From Shewanella benthica KT99 (GTDB lineage Bacteria; Pseudomonadota; Gammaproteobacteria; Enterobacterales; Shewanellaceae): DNA of 64,000 nucleotides. Positions 8,615 through 18,358 of the stretch are shown here, one piece after another. Under the pieces are notes generated by a model. It did no database searches. It worked only from the letters and a program-made list of their open reading frames with translations, and was not told the DNA's origin. The stretch is taken from positions 62,001-126,000 of the forward strand of contig NZ_ABIC01000007.1 of NCBI RefSeq assembly GCF_000172075.1. Direction: 5' to 3'. Positions within the stretch are counted from its first letter, which is position 1, and each line of letters starts with the position of its first letter. Position numbers and translations under genes: made by a program.

Positions 8615-11600
8615 TGATTTTTTTATCAACAGGCCCAAATTTGCCTTCGTTATCTCGACGGTACTGACGCTTATTGGCCTGATTTCTATTCCAATTTTGT
8701 CGGTATCGGAATTTCCTGAGATAGCCCCACCGCAGATCAATGTGTCGACCAGTTATTCCGGTGCCAGTGCTAATATCGTCAGAGACACCATAGCCCAGCC
8801 GTTGGAAGCGGAAGTGAACGGTGTCGAAGACATGCTTTATATGGAGTCTAAGAGTGCCAACGATGGCAGCTACTCCTTGAGCGTGACATTCAAGGTGGGC
8901 ACAGATGCCGATATGGCTCAGGTGAAAGTCCAGAACCGGGTACAACAGGCCATGCCTAGGTTGCCGGCTGAGGTGCAGCGACAGGGCGTTAAGGTGGAGA
9001 AACAGAGCCCAAGTATCTTGATGGTGGTGAACCTAATATCCCCCAATGAGACCTTCGACTCCCTGTTTATCACTAATTATGCCGGACTCAATATCACCGA
9101 CTTTTTAGCGCGTCAAAATGGTGTGTCTAAAGTTCAGGTGATAGGCGCGCTGGACTACGCCATTCGTATCTGGCTTAACCCGGACAAGATGGCCAGTCTT
9201 GGGGTTACGGCGTCGGATGTTATCGCCTCACTACAGGAGCAAAACATTCAGGTCGCAGCGGGTCGTATCGGCGCAGCCCCTGTGGATCCGCAGCAACAGT
9301 TTCAGTACACACTGCAAACTAAGGGACGTTTGAAGGACCCTCAAGAATTTCGTGAGGTGATGATCCGCGCCAACAATGATGGTTCTAAAGTTATCGTCGG
9401 CGATGTGGCTCGTGTAGAACTTGGCTCCCAGACCTATGATGCACAAGGTCGACTCAACAATAAGCCTTCAGCCATTATTGCCGTCTATCAATCACCCGAT
9501 GCCAATGCATTAGAGGTTGGGGCGGCAATTAAGGCCGAGATGGACAGATTGTCGAAGCAGTTTCCTAGAGACCTGGAATATGAAGTCCTCTATGACACCA
9601 CAGCGTTTGTCGAAACTTCGATCAAAGAGGTAGTACAGACCTTGTTTATCTCCATAGCACTAGTGGTGTTAGTGGTGTTTATCTTCTTACAGGATATACG
9701 CTCGACTCTGGTACCTGCTATCGCGATCCCTGTTTCACTTATCGGTACATTTGCCTTCTTGCTGGTGTTTGGCATGAGCATCAATACGGTATCTCTGTTC
9801 GCTTTGATCTTGGCTATCGGTATTGTGGTCGATGATGCAATTGTGGTGGTGGAGAACGTCACTCGCCTGATGGAAGATGAGGGGTTATCACCCAAAGAAG
9901 CGACCTCTAAGGCGATGAAAGAGGTCACAGGACCGATTATTGCGACCACCTTAGTCTTGCTCGCTGTGTTTGCCCCAACGGCTGTGATGCCTGGTATCAC
10001 GGGGCAGATGTATGCCCAGTTCTCTGTGACCATATGTATCTCGGTACTGATCTCATCGGTAAATGCATTAACCTTGAGTCCGGCTCTGTGTGCTTCCCTT
10101 CTTAGACGACCCAAGAAGCATACTAAAGGCTTTCATGCCACCTTCAATAAACATTTTGAACGTGTCACAGGCAAGTATATGAAGTTGGTTTCATCCCTGA
10201 CTCGAAAGCTTTCCTTAGTCTTAGTTGTGTATGTCTGCCTGCTCGCCCTAACGGGAGGTCTCGCTAATATATTGCCATCAGGTTTCGTGCCCATGGAAGA
10301 TAAGAAGGCCTTTATGGTCGATATTCAACTGCCCGATGGTGCGTCACTCAACCGTACTGAAGCTGTGATGAAAGACCTGGTCGAATTAACATTAGCCGAG
10401 CCTGGGGTCGAGAATGTGATCCATGCCAGTGGTTTTAGTATCTTGTCCGGTTCGGTTGCCTCTAATGGTGGCTTGATGATCGTGACACTTTCAAGCTGGG
10501 AGGAACGAAATACACCGGATATGGCCGAGGCTGCGATAGTGGCTAAGCTACAGGCTAAGTATGCGGCTAATCCTTCGGTGAAAGCCATGGCATTCTCATT
10601 GCCGCCTATACCTGGTGTGGGGAGTGTCGGTGGCTTCGAGTTTGTGTTGCAGGATACCCAAGGACGAACGCCTCAGGAGCTAGCTTCTGTGATGCGAGCC
10701 TTGATCATGAAAGCCAATGAACAGCCTGAAATTGCCATGTCTTTCAGTAATTTTCGCGCGGATGTGCCGCAGTTATATGTTGATATAGACAGGGACAAGG
10801 CCAAGGCGCTAGGCATCTCTCTCAACGAGATTTTCTCAACCATGCAGACCATGTTGGGCTCTATGTACGTCAACGATTTCAACCGTTATGGCAAAGTATA
10901 TAGAGTGATCTTGCAGGCCGAGGGAGAATTTCGAAATTCTGAGCAAGATATCTCGCGTTTCTATGTTCGCTCTAACACAGGGGAGATGATCCCTCTGAGT
11001 ACACTGGTGACTGTGGCGCCGATATTGGGTCCCGATGTGATAACCTCATATAACATGTTTAGCTCGACCACCATCAATGGTTTTCCTGCAGCAGGTTTTA
11101 GCTCGGGTGATGCCATTACCGCCATGGAGCGAGCGGCTAACCAGACTCTGCCTACGGGTTATACCTATGAGTGGACAGGTCAGACTTACCAAGAGATCAA
11201 GGCAGGTAACTTAGCGCCCTTGATCTTTGGCCTGGCGCTGGTGTTTACCTACCTGTTTTTGGTGGCTCAATACGAGAGCTGGACCATACCTTTCGCGGTT
11301 ATCCTAGCCGTGCCTATTGCTATATTGGGGGCCTTCATCAATATCTGGTTGATGGGCTCAGACTTAAACCTCTATGCACAGATAGGTCTGGTGCTCTTGA
11401 TCGGTCTGGCGTGTAAAAATGCCATCTTGATCGTGGAGTTTGCCAAGCAACTGCGTGAAGAGGGCAAGAGCATTCTCGAGGCGGGTGAGATGGCTGCAAA
11501 ATTGAGATTCCGTGCGGTATTGATGACTGCGTTCTCTTTCTTACTCGGGGTCTTACCTCTGATTATCGCCACCGGCGCAGGTGCCGGAAGTCGACGTGCC

Positions 11601-11732
11601 CTAGGGTATTCGGTATTTGGCGGTATGTTAGCGGCCACTATCGTAGGAACCCTGTTAGTTCCTGTTTTCTATGTGATGATGCAAACGATGCGGGAGAAGT
11701 TTAAAGCTAAGGATAAGGCGGAAATAAGCTAA
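8607..11732 (+). CDS. RND-family multidrug efflux pump, inner-membrane subunit
   Basis: A HAE1/AcrB-type proton-driven exporter of 1041 aa. The ATG at 8607 ([20 protein letters not shown]) gives the family-typical N-terminus; the frame is open 10 codons further upstream, but that extension is not typical. Twelve membrane segments are expected. Visible landmarks are the proton-relay Asp pair in [13 protein letters not shown] (Asp409-Asp410), the large periplasmic loops, and the C-terminal block [23 protein letters not shown] followed by [19 protein letters not shown]. It is paired with the upstream adaptor gene and followed by an intrinsic terminator, so the operon is two genes. No frame damage is seen. 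Substrate range is unknown. Confidence 0.95.
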   Translation: MISDFFINRPKFAFVISTVLTLIGLISIPILSVSEFPEIAPPQINVSTSYSGASANIVRDTIAQPLEAEVNGVEDMLYMESKSANDGSYSLSVTFKVGTDADMAQVKVQNRVQQAMPRLPAEVQRQGVKVEKQSPSILMVVNLISPNETFDSLFITNYAGLNITDFLARQNGVSKVQVIGALDYAIRIWLNPDKMASLGVTASDVIASLQEQNIQVAAGRIGAAPVDPQQQFQYTLQTKGRLKDPQEFREVMIRANNDGSKVIVGDVARVELGSQTYDAQGRLNNKPSAIIAVYQSPDANALEVGAAIKAEMDRLSKQFPRDLEYEVLYDTTAFVETSIKEVVQTLFISIALVVLVVFIFLQDIRSTLVPAIAIPVSLIGTFAFLLVFGMSINTVSLFALILAIGIVVDDAIVVVENVTRLMEDEGLSPKEATSKAMKEVTGPIIATTLVLLAVFAPTAVMPGITGQMYAQFSVTICISVLISSVNALTLSPALCASLLRRPKKHTKGFHATFNKHFERVTGKYMKLVSSLTRKLSLVLVVYVCLLALTGGLANILPSGFVPMEDKKAFMVDIQLPDGASLNRTEAVMKDLVELTLAEPGVENVIHASGFSILSGSVASNGGLMIVTLSSWEERNTPDMAEAAIVAKLQAKYAANPSVKAMAFSLPPIPGVGSVGGFEFVLQDTQGRTPQELASVMRALIMKANEQPEIAMSFSNFRADVPQLYVDIDRDKAKALGISLNEIFSTMQTMLGSMYVNDFNRYGKVYRVILQAEGEFRNSEQDISRFYVRSNTGEMIPLSTLVTVAPILGPDVITSYNMFSSTTINGFPAAGFSSGDAITAMERAANQTLPTGYTYEWTGQTYQEIKAGNLAPLIFGLALVFTYLFLVAQYESWTIPFAVILAVPIAILGAFINIWLMGSDLNLYAQIGLVLLIGLACKNAILIVEFAKQLREEGKSILEAGEMAAKLRFRAVLMTAFSFLLGVLPLIIATGAGAGSRRALGYSVFGGMLAATIVGTLLVPVFYVMMQTMREKFKAKDKAEIS

Positions 11733-11766
11733 GTCTAAGTGTAAACGGCAACAAGATAAGCAACAG

Positions 11767-11793
11767 GCTCAGGACTCAAATCCTGAGCTTTTT
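11767..11793 (+). terminator. Intrinsic terminator of the RND operon
   Basis: Perfect 8-bp stem GCTCAGGA / TCCTGAGC with a 6-nt loop followed by five T, 34 nt after the pump stop codon. Confidence 0.85.
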
Positions 11794-12023
11794 GATGGTC
11801 GGCCTGTTTTTGTGAGTAACGTGAGTAATGTGACTAGGGTGATTAATTGCTGGTTTAGAGCTACTTTTAATAGACGGTACATCAGCCTAGGTGATGCACA
11901 TGCAAATGACCTTGCAGCTGGTTATTTTCCGTAATAAAAAGCCGTAAGCGTCCGGGCAAGTACAACTTCAACAGATTTCATTGATCCGCCATATTAACTC
12001 CTGACTATTTATCAGGAGTTAAT

Positions 12024-12347
12024 ATGGCTAAACGTTCTCATCAAGATTGGGCTGCTTTGATAAGGCAGCAACCCGCCAGCGGCTTAACTATCACGGCTTT
12101 CTGTCGTCAGCATAAGTTCAGTATCAGTACCTTTTATGCCCGTAAAGCCAACAAAGATAAAATTAAAGCGGTCATGCCTTTTGCTAAAGCAACGCTGGCT
12201 CCGACAACAGCGGTAACGCCTCAAACTCAACTTTGTGATGCGCAACAGATGATACGTTTACAGCATCAAACAGGGGTATGGACCTTCCCAAGCTCGTTGC
12301 CAGCAAATTACTTACTTGAAATTATAAAAGGCCTGCAAGCATGTTGA
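12024..12347 (+). CDS. tnpA: IS66 accessory protein TnpA (Orf1)
   Basis: 107-residue IS66 Orf1-type protein. The N-terminal helix-turn-helix region reads HQDWAALIRQQPASGLTITA followed by FCRQHKFSISTFYARK, a TnpA_IS66 signature. The C-terminal part ends with WTFPSSLPANYLLEIIKGLQ, the family's usual close. It is required with TnpB for efficient IS66 transposition, though its precise role is not settled. It overlaps the start of tnpB by 7 nt, typical of this family. A CAGGAG site lies a few bases upstream of the ATG. The protein looks intact although the element has lost its transposase. Confidence 0.9.
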   Translation: MAKRSHQDWAALIRQQPASGLTITAFCRQHKFSISTFYARKANKDKIKAVMPFAKATLAPTTAVTPQTQLCDAQQMIRLQHQTGVWTFPSSLPANYLLEIIKGLQAC

Positions 12348-12688
12348 TGTTTCAGCAGCTTCCTAGTATTTATCTGCATAGAGAGCCCGTGGATTTTCGT
12401 AAGTCGATAAATGGCTTGGCCATCATCGTTGAGCAACAACTGTCGCTAGAGGCCACCGACGGCAGTGTGTTTATTTTTTGCAATAAAAGCCGCGATAAAT
12501 TAAAAATATTGTACTGGGATAACACCGGCTTTGCGCTTTGGTATAAGCGCCTCGAACAGGCAAAGTTTAAGTGGCCAACTCAGAGTGAAGATGAATGTAT
12601 GCGCTTATCTGAGCAAGAGTTTCATTGGCTGCTCTCAGGGTTTGATGTATTGGGACACCGTCAAGTTAAGGGCTTGAGTTACAGTTGA
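12341..12688 (+). CDS. tnpB: IS66 accessory protein TnpB (Orf2)
   Basis: 115-residue IS66 Orf2 protein. The opening IYLHREPVDFRKSINGLAII and the motif VFIFCNKSRDKLKILYWDNTGFALWYKRLEQ are the hallmarks of the family. It ends with the segment EFHWLLSGFDVLGHR. It overlaps tnpA, suggesting coupled translation. The length is normal for the family and no break is seen. Its transposase partner in this copy is deleted. Confidence 0.92.
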   Translation: MLMFQQLPSIYLHREPVDFRKSINGLAIIVEQQLSLEATDGSVFIFCNKSRDKLKILYWDNTGFALWYKRLEQAKFKWPTQSEDECMRLSEQEFHWLLSGFDVLGHRQVKGLSYS

Positions 12689-12773
12689 TTGATCGCTATT
12701 ACGTATGCAGTTTTCGATGATTAGATCACTGCATTAGCCTTATTCTGGATGACATTTGATATAATCACCCCAT

Positions 12774-13061
12774 GATAACCTACCCAATGATATTGATTTG
12801 CTTAAGCAATTATTGCTTGAGGCAAGTCAACTTGTGGAACGCGCAGTAAAACCGTTTGTGATAGGGCGTAAAAACTGGTTGTTCAATCACAATCACCGCG
12901 GTGCCGAGGCCAGTGCCATTTTGTACAGCATAATAGAAACCGCCAAAGCGAATGGCTTAACACCGTTCGATTATATCGAACGGTGCCTAGAACAACTCTC
13001 TCACCCAAACTGCGACCTCAGCAGCCTCTTGCCCTGGCGCGTCAAACTCGGCAAGGCGTAG
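12774..13061 (+). pseudogene. tnpC: Internally deleted IS66 transposase TnpC
   Basis: The frame begins with the usual TnpC N-terminal stub (LPNDIDLLKQLLLEASQL) and passes directly into the C-terminal end (KPFVIGRKNWLFNHNHRGAE, then ILYSIIETAKANGLTPFDYI). The zinc-binding region and the whole DDE catalytic core, about 400 residues, are absent. No ATG lies in frame near the expected start; only a TTG at 12798 is available. The product cannot be a transposase. Confidence 0.9.
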
Positions 13062-13077
13062 TTCGCCGGACGCTTAC

Positions 13078-13101
13078 AAAAAGCCCATCCGGAGATGGGC
13101 T
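13078..13101 (-). terminator. Intrinsic terminator of the alcohol dehydrogenase gene, joined to the IS66 end
   Basis: Reading leftward, AGCCCATC and GATGGGCT pair around a 4-nt loop (13082-13089 with 13094-13101) and are followed by TTTTT at 13082-13078. The IS66 derivative inserted at the U-tract, and the target duplication preserved it on this side. Confidence 0.85.
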
Positions 13102-13140
13102 AATAAATTACTGACGGCTTAGCAGTCAATGACTCTCGTA

Positions 13141-14289
13141 TTAGAGCGCATTAGTGAAGATCTGACAGATCTCTGCGTGTGTTGCTTGCTTAGGATTGGT
13201 AAAACCACATGCATCCTTCAGAGCGTTATCCGCTAGCGTCGGAATATCCTCGGCTTTGACGCCCAGTTTAGTCAAGTTTTCAGGGATCTTAACTGCAGCT
13301 GCCAGTACCTTGATAGCATCAATTGCTGCAGTTGCACCTTGCTCATCACTCATACTTGATACGTCGACGCCCATGGCCTTGGCAACGTCTTTGAGCTGTG
13401 GCGCGGCTACCTGTGCATTGTACTGTTGAACATGGGGTAGCAAGAGGGCATTACAAACCCCATGTGGTAGGTCGTAGAAGCCACCTAGCTGGTGAGCCAT
13501 GGCATGGACATAACCTAAACTGGCGTTATTGAATGCCATTCCAGCGAGGAACTGAGCATATGCCATCTGTTCACGGGCATCGATATTTTGGCCATTATCG
13601 ACCGCCTCGATCAGGTTAGCCTTTATCAGCTCTATGGCCTTGATGGCGCAGGCATCTGTGATTGGGTTTGCGGCAATAGACACATAGGCTTCGATGGCGT
13701 GAGTCAGTGCATCCATACCAGTTGCTGCTGTGAGTCCCGCAGGTTTCGCCAGCATCAACTCTGGGTCATTGACAGATAAGATAGGCGTCGTGTGTTTATC
13801 CACGATAGCCATCTTAATATGACGGGCCTCATCTGTGATGATACAGAAACGTGTCATCTCACTCGCCGTGCCAGCTGTAGTATTGATGGCAACCAGTGGT
13901 AGCTGAGGCTTGGCAGACACATCCAGGCCTTCGTAGTCCTTGATGCTGCCACCATTAGTCGCAACGAGGGCGATACCTTTGGCACAATCATGTGGAGAGC
14001 CACCACCGAGAGAGACGACGAAATCACAGTCATTACTTCTGAGTAGTTCAAGACCCGCTTCGACATTGCCACAAGTTGGGTTTGGTTGTACGCCATCGAA
14101 GATGGTGGTTACTATGCCTATGGCACCTAATTTCTCCACGACTTGGCCGACTAAGCCTAACTCTACTAAGGGTTTATCGGTAACAATGAGTGCGCGTTGA
14201 AAACCTAAGGTTTTGATATCACCTATGGCATCGTCGACGGCATCTTTGCCTAACACATTGACAGATGGGATATAAAATTTAGCAGCCAT
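13141..14289 (-). CDS. Iron-containing alcohol dehydrogenase (YiaY/AdhB-like)
   Basis: A 382-residue group III (Fe-dependent) NAD(P)-linked alcohol dehydrogenase interconverting short-chain alcohols and aldehydes in the cytoplasm. The N-terminal nucleotide-binding half carries [16 protein letters not shown]. The middle has the MTRFCIITD and [13 protein letters not shown] region with metal ligands Asp and His. The C-terminal helical half holds [27 protein letters not shown], with the remaining two His ligands. Length and all ligands are normal, so the enzyme is probably active. It is a single-gene unit with its own terminator. Family is certain; YiaY is the closest name I can offer, and substrate is unknown. 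Confidence 0.92.
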   Translation of the reverse strand: MAAKFYIPSVNVLGKDAVDDAIGDIKTLGFQRALIVTDKPLVELGLVGQVVEKLGAIGIVTTIFDGVQPNPTCGNVEAGLELLRSNDCDFVVSLGGGSPHDCAKGIALVATNGGSIKDYEGLDVSAKPQLPLVAINTTAGTASEMTRFCIITDEARHIKMAIVDKHTTPILSVNDPELMLAKPAGLTAATGMDALTHAIEAYVSIAANPITDACAIKAIELIKANLIEAVDNGQNIDAREQMAYAQFLAGMAFNNASLGYVHAMAHQLGGFYDLPHGVCNALLLPHVQQYNAQVAAPQLKDVAKAMGVDVSSMSDEQGATAAIDAIKVLAAAVKIPENLTKLGVKAEDIPTLADNALKDACGFTNPKQATHAEICQIFTNAL

Positions 14290-14595
14290 AAAATCACCTT
14301 TATGCTTGAATGTTAAAAGTTGTTATCATTTCTGGTTACTAAATTACCAATCTTGTTTTCCTAAAAGTGTGAGCTAGCTCTAAAAACGTCGCAGGTAGGG
14401 GGGATATTTGTTCGGAACTTAGAGGTTGGTTACTAAATCTGTAAATTTATGACAGAGGCGAGAATTATTCCTCCAGATCTATTGGCTACTTAAAAAATGG
14501 TGCAGTTATCTGAGCCAGTACGCCTGCCGTGCCCACCCCAAAAGGGATAATGAAACACTATTTGTGTAATTAATGTCTGGTAGCAATCAATTAAC
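14290..14595. other. Non-coding region upstream of the dehydrogenase
   Basis: About 300 bp holding the dehydrogenase promoter (minus strand) and then sequence leading into the IS4-like fragment. No gene and no strong operator palindrome was found. Confidence 0.5.
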
Positions 14596-14856
14596 TCAGG
14601 TTACAAAATGATGAAAGGGCTTATAGTTGATCCCGATGTCATGTTGGCTGCATAAATTCTTATGAATATCAGCAAGGTTAATATTGGTTCTGGTTCCCAA
14701 AGTATTGAGGATTGCCAGCACCAACTGCATGGGTGAAATGTTGCGCATCCGCTGCATGAAATGACACTGTTTGGCTAATTGAGTGATGTTGCATGAGTTA
14801 AGAACACTTGTCAGTTGCTTAGGAATCGCGTTAAAATTCATCTTGTGCTCTCTCAT
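14596..14856 (-). pseudogene. N-terminal fragment of an IS4-family transposase
   Basis: 86 codons resembling the N-terminal DNA-binding region of IS4-type transposases: FNAIPKQLTSVLNSCNITQL followed by AKQCHFMQRMRNISPMQLVL and a C-terminal NYKPFHHFVT. The likely start is the ATG at 14841. The catalytic DDE domain is missing because the frame leaves recognisable sequence at its 3' end. It lies immediately outside the IS30 element and predates or was broken by it. Confidence 0.65.
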
Positions 14857-14947
14857 TTTTGATTAGTGGTTCGCACTTACTATTTGATCATGAGATGAGT
14901 ACAACTTCCAACTTTTATTAAATAACATTGGTTAATCATGGCTGGAT

Positions 14948-15817
14948 TCAAGTAATAAGTGCAACACCCTGTCCCATATAGACCTCAAATGGAGTGAGGC
15001 CACCTAATACTTTTCTTGGCGTGAAATTAAGTAGCAAGATCCTTCTTTCAATTTCATCATCTGTCAGTTTGCCCATGTCGAATTTTTTTGGCCAAAAACG
15101 CCTGATCCGACCATTGGTATTCTCATTGGTTCCTCGTTGCCAACTGGCATAAGGCTTGGCAAAGTAAATATCTGCACCTATTGCCTTTGACACTCGAACG
15201 TGACCTGCAAATTCACCGCCATTATCTAACGTCACTGTCTTTACCGTGTGAACGGTTTTCAGCAGAGCAATCATTGCATCGCCAACTTCTTCTTTCGTTT
15301 TGCTAAATACACGTTTGGCTAGCGTAAAGCGGCTTGTGCGATCGACGAGTGTCACAAGGTGGGCACTCTGCCCGTGTACCGTGTCTCCTTCCCAATCACC
15401 TAATCGCGTCCGCGCATCCACAATATCAGGCCGCTCTGCAATATCGCCTCGATCAGGAATTAGCCTAACTCCCGCTTTTTTATTACGTTTTCCACCCTAC
15501 CACCGTGTTTTACCAAACCTGGGCAACTGACGGTACAGGTGACCACCTTGCAACCTATTCTCTTCAATACGTCGGTAGATCGTCGTATGGCTAAGCGTCT
15601 CTGTGACTTTACTTTCAACCGTCATTCGCAGACTAATAGCCTCTGGAGACCAGCCTAAAATGACGGAGCCACGGATGATGTCATCTGTGTGGCTATGACG
15701 TTTGTTCGCTTTTAAGGATGTTCGTTTCCGTATATCACTCAGCGGGTGAGCCTCAGCACCTGAGTATCCATTAGGGGGTGAATTTCTATTCAGCTCCCGA
15801 CTAACAGTGCTGTAATG
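14948..15817 (-). pseudogene. IS30 transposase, C-terminal part, with amber codon
   Basis: This frame carries the IS30 core from the helix-turn-helix end (HYSTVSRELNRN) to the C-terminus. The DDE motifs are present: LGDWEGDTVHG (first Asp), TLDNGGEF (second Asp) and GTNENTNGRIRRFWPKK (Glu). A single in-frame TAG at 15499-15497, between GKTRW and GGKRNKK, splits it; no frame shift is involved. Its first 40 codons lie beyond the nested IS66 insertion at 18190-18309. Two separate lesions therefore inactivate it. Confidence 0.85.
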
Positions 15818-15843
15818 GTAAGCATTCACCAGAGGGGGATTGA

Positions 15844-17279
15844 CTAAGCTGAGGTTAGTCCAAATACGTCTGGGTAGTCGCATTTACCCACCACGCCCGC
15901 AATGATAGTGCTGATCACTGTTATCGGGGATAACTTGCGCTTCTTGCACGTTTCAACGACTGAGAGGATCCGAGATCGAAACTTCTCACCCCTATCTGAA
16001 CTGGTGCCATAGCAGATCTTGCGCATGATCACGCTGCCACGCAAACAACGCTCGGCTTCGTTATTGGTCAAAGGTGTCCCTGGGTGATTGAGAAAAACCC
16101 ATAAACCTTGCTCATATTTGAGAATATGCCGGCATCGGCCTGAGTAGCGTGAAGCGGGCACATTTTCCCCGCACTCAAGCCAGCGCTTAATATTGCGCCT
16201 TAGTCGTTGCATTCGCCGACGCCACATTATTTCGTCAACGTCACCGGCTTCATATCTATGTTGAGTGCGAAATACGGACTTGAATAGCAATACCAGTCGA
16301 TTGCCGATACTCGCGGTAAGCCCCTTACCTGAATAATCGGCCATTTGTTGTAAATTACGCTGCACATGGGCAAGGCAAAATTGATGCCGTTCGGGCTCAA
16401 TCCAGTTGTAGCTGGGACATTGGTCACTCACGACAATCGCTTGGGTATGCTCGCCTAATATCGATTTGGCTGCATCCTTATTACGAAAATATTTCACCTG
16501 TTGGAATACGGCATCCTCACTCGATAACAACCAGACCCAGCGGGTATGCTCTTCACCATTACGATTGTGCGTCGTCTCGTCAACATGCACTAATGACGCT
16601 TTTTTTATGTGTTGATGCAGAGCTTGGTGTGTCGGCGTCAGCATACTACTGACTCGCCCTTGCGCTTCAGAAATCAGACCGATAGAGAAATGAGTCCCGT
16701 ATTGGTCTTGCAGTAAACGTTGAATTTTACGTACGCTCAGGTGATACAAGCCACTGAGCACAGCCACGTAACTGAGCAATCGTGGCCCCATCTGACCATC
16801 GGGAGCCTCTTCAGGCAAGGCTCCTTTGCTCACGGTGTTGCACTGCTGACAACGCCCGTGAAATAACTGGTATTCAGTTATATCAAGTGCAGGTTTAGGT
16901 AATTCAAATACCTGATGACGATAGCTTGGAGTCGGGTTGGCAATGACCTCGCCACCACAATCAGAACAACATGAATCGGGTAAGCAAGCGACTTGCTCAT
17001 CGGTTGCGCTGAGTTCCGCTAATGGTCTTTTATGCCCCGTATGTCCAGGTTGAGCGCCAACCTTATTTCCACTACGAGGCGTTTGAGCTTTTTTCGCTCA
17101 GCCTTATCCGCAGGGGAGTCAGAGGATGGTGATTTGGATGAGTTTCTAGAGCTCAATGCTAGGCGGTCTTCATATTCACGTAACTTTTCCCACAGTTCTT
17201 GAATGAGTAAGTTTGCTTTTTTTTCACCGAGTTCAGCAACCGTAGGCGGCTCTGTTGCGAATTGTTTTTTCTTTTTCAT
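15844..17279 (-). CDS. tnpC: IS66/ISBst12-type transposase, read through a -1 frameshift
   Basis: The 5' frame starts at the ATG 17279 (MKKKKQFATEPPTVAELGEK) and carries a coiled-coil-like DNA-binding region. It ends at about 17019 in a short out-of-frame tail. The second frame takes over at GNKVGAQPGHTGHKRPLAEL and continues through a zinc-binding region (CCSDCGG...CQQCN) to the DDE core: HVDETTHNRNG, VVSDQCPSYNWIEPERHQFC, and NNEAERCLRGSVIMRK, ending FGLTSA. The switch falls at A AAA AAG (17094-17088), the classic -1 slippery heptamer. I therefore read it as one protein made by programmed frameshifting rather than a broken gene. All three acidic residues remain, so it may be active. Confidence 0.75.
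17088..17094 (-). promoter_or_regulatory. Candidate -1 ribosomal frameshift site in copy A
   Basis: The coding strand reads CGA-AAA-AAG. It contains the heptamer A_AAA_AAG, preceded about 7 nt upstream by a Shine-Dalgarno-like GATAAGG (copy B: AAGG CCGAGCG; copy A: AAGG CTGAGCG). About 30 nt downstream, GGTTG and CAACC can form a hairpin around GCGCT. This layout resembles the dnaX frameshift signal. Both frames are open at exactly this point and nowhere else. Confidence 0.65.
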
Positions 17280-17380
17280 GAAGCTATTTTGACACGGCAA
17301 AGAGATCGTTCAATAGCGATATGACCAAACCTTATTGATCATCAATTGATCGTGTCAATAAGGGGCTGGTGAACGGTTAC

Positions 17381-18086
17381 GTCTCGTCAACATGCACTAA
17401 TGACGCTTTTTTTATGTGTTGATGCAGAGCTTGGTGTGTCGGCGTCAGCATACTACTGACTCGCCCTTGCGCTTCAGAAATCAGACCGGTAGAGAAATGA
17501 GTCCCGTATTGGTCTTGCAGTAAACGTTGAATTTTACGTACGCTCAGGTGATACAAGCCACTGAGCACAGCCACGTAACTGAGCAATCGTGGCCCCATCT
17601 GACCATCGGGAGCCTCTTCAGGCAAGGCTCCTTTACTCACTGTGTTGCACTGCTGACAACGCCCGTGAAATAACTGGTATTCGGTGATGTCAAGTGTAGG
17701 TTTAGGTAATTCAAACACCTGATGGCGATAACTTGGCGACGAGTTAGCCACAACTTTACCGCCACAATCAGCGCAGCAACTATCTGGCAAACAAGCAATT
17801 CTCTCGTCAGTCTCTGTAAGCTTTGCTAATGGTCTTTTATGCCCCGTATGTCCAGGTTGAGCGCCAACCTTATTTCCACTACGAGGCGTTTGAGCTTTTT
17901 TCGCTCGGCCTTATCCGCAGGGGAGTCAGAGGATGGTGATTTGGATGAGTTTCTAGAGCTCAATGCTAGGCGGTCTTCATATTCACGTAACTTTTCCCAC
18001 AGTTCTTGAATGAGTAAGTTTGCTTTGTTTTCACCGAGTTCAGCAACCGTAGGCGGCTCTGTTGCGAATTGTTTTTTCTTTTTCAT
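17381..18086 (-). pseudogene. tnpC: 5' half of a second IS66-type tnpC
   Basis: Starts at ATG 18086 and repeats the copy A N-terminus, with the same A AAA AAG heptamer at 17901-17895. It then continues in the -1 frame through a zinc-binding region (PDSCCADCGGKVVANSSPSY). It stops at the first catalytic motif HVDET, where copy A is joined. The rest of the DDE core is missing, so it cannot function alone. Confidence 0.88.
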
Positions 18087-18187
18087 GAAGCTATTTTGAC
18101 ACGGCAAAGAGATCGTTCAATAGCGATATGACCAAACCTTATTGATCATCAATTGATCGTGTCAATAAGGGGCTGGTGAACGGTTAC
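17381..18187 (-). mobile_element. Truncated second IS66-type copy (copy B)
   Basis: Contains the right inverted end (GTAACCGTTCACCAG reading leftward from 18187) and the first half of the same element as copy A, cut off at 17381 where copy A's own end begins. It has several base differences from copy A in the zinc-binding region, so the two are close relatives, not a fresh duplication. Confidence 0.88.
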
Positions 18188-18309
18188 CTGTAATGTACCC
18201 CGATCTCTTTGGCAATGCCTCTCAGTCCCATCCCTGTTTTACGAAGGGCTGAAATCTGGTATCGTGGCTCTTGAGTTAGCTGTCGGTACTGTTCGTTGAG
18301 TTTATTCAT
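18188..18309 (-). pseudogene. IS30 transposase, N-terminal part
   Basis: ATG at 18309-18307 opens MNKLNEQYRQLTQEPRYQIS followed by ALRKTGMGLRGIAKEIGVHY, the N-terminal helix-turn-helix region of IS30 transposases. It runs into the IS66 target duplication and stops a codon later. Joined across the insertion, VHY continues as HYSTVSREL at 15817, restoring the family sequence. Confidence 0.88.
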
Positions 18310-18358
18310 AACGGACTTAATTTTTGTGTGAGAGCTTAGATTGTGCCTTCAGCTGGCT

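Larger units (their letters stand above)
11944..13077 (+). mobile_element. Internally deleted IS66-family element
   Basis: The element is bounded by inverted ends GTAAGCGTCCGG (11944-11955) and CCGGACGCTTAC (13066-13077). It is flanked by a perfect 8-bp target duplication AAAAAGCC (11936-11943 and 13078-13085), the size expected for IS66. It carries intact-looking accessory genes tnpA and tnpB, but tnpC is reduced to a short N-terminal stub fused to the C-terminal end. The length is 1134 bp instead of the roughly 2.5 kb usual for three-gene IS66 elements. It could only move if a related transposase acts in trans. Confidence 0.93.
11936..13085. repeat. 8-bp target site duplication AAAAAGCC around the IS66 derivative
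   Basis: AAAAAGCC occurs immediately left (11936-11943) and right (13078-13085) of the element. On the minus strand it reads GGCTTTTT, the descending stem end and U-tract of the adjacent dehydrogenase terminator. Confidence 0.93.
15818..17380 (-). mobile_element. Complete single-gene IS66-type element (ISBst12-like), copy A
   Basis: Inverted ends GTAAGCATTCACCAG (15818-15832) and, in reverse, GTAACCGTTCACCAG (17366-17380) bound a 1563-bp element encoding only a TnpC-type transposase. No tnpA or tnpB is present, as in the ISBst12 subgroup of IS66. It abuts a second, truncated copy at 17381. Confidence 0.88.
15810..18195. repeat. 8-bp target duplication CTGTAATG around the IS66-type block
   Basis: CTGTAATG is found at 15810-15817 and at 18188-18195, directly flanking the IS66 ends inside the IS30 transposase gene. 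Its size fits IS66 and shows that the 2370-bp block arose from an insertion at this site. Confidence 0.92.

Noticed and set aside
9590..10114. 174-codon frame antisense to the RND pump gene
   Set aside because: Shadow frame of a strongly conserved gene; no start signal and a composition typical of antisense translation.
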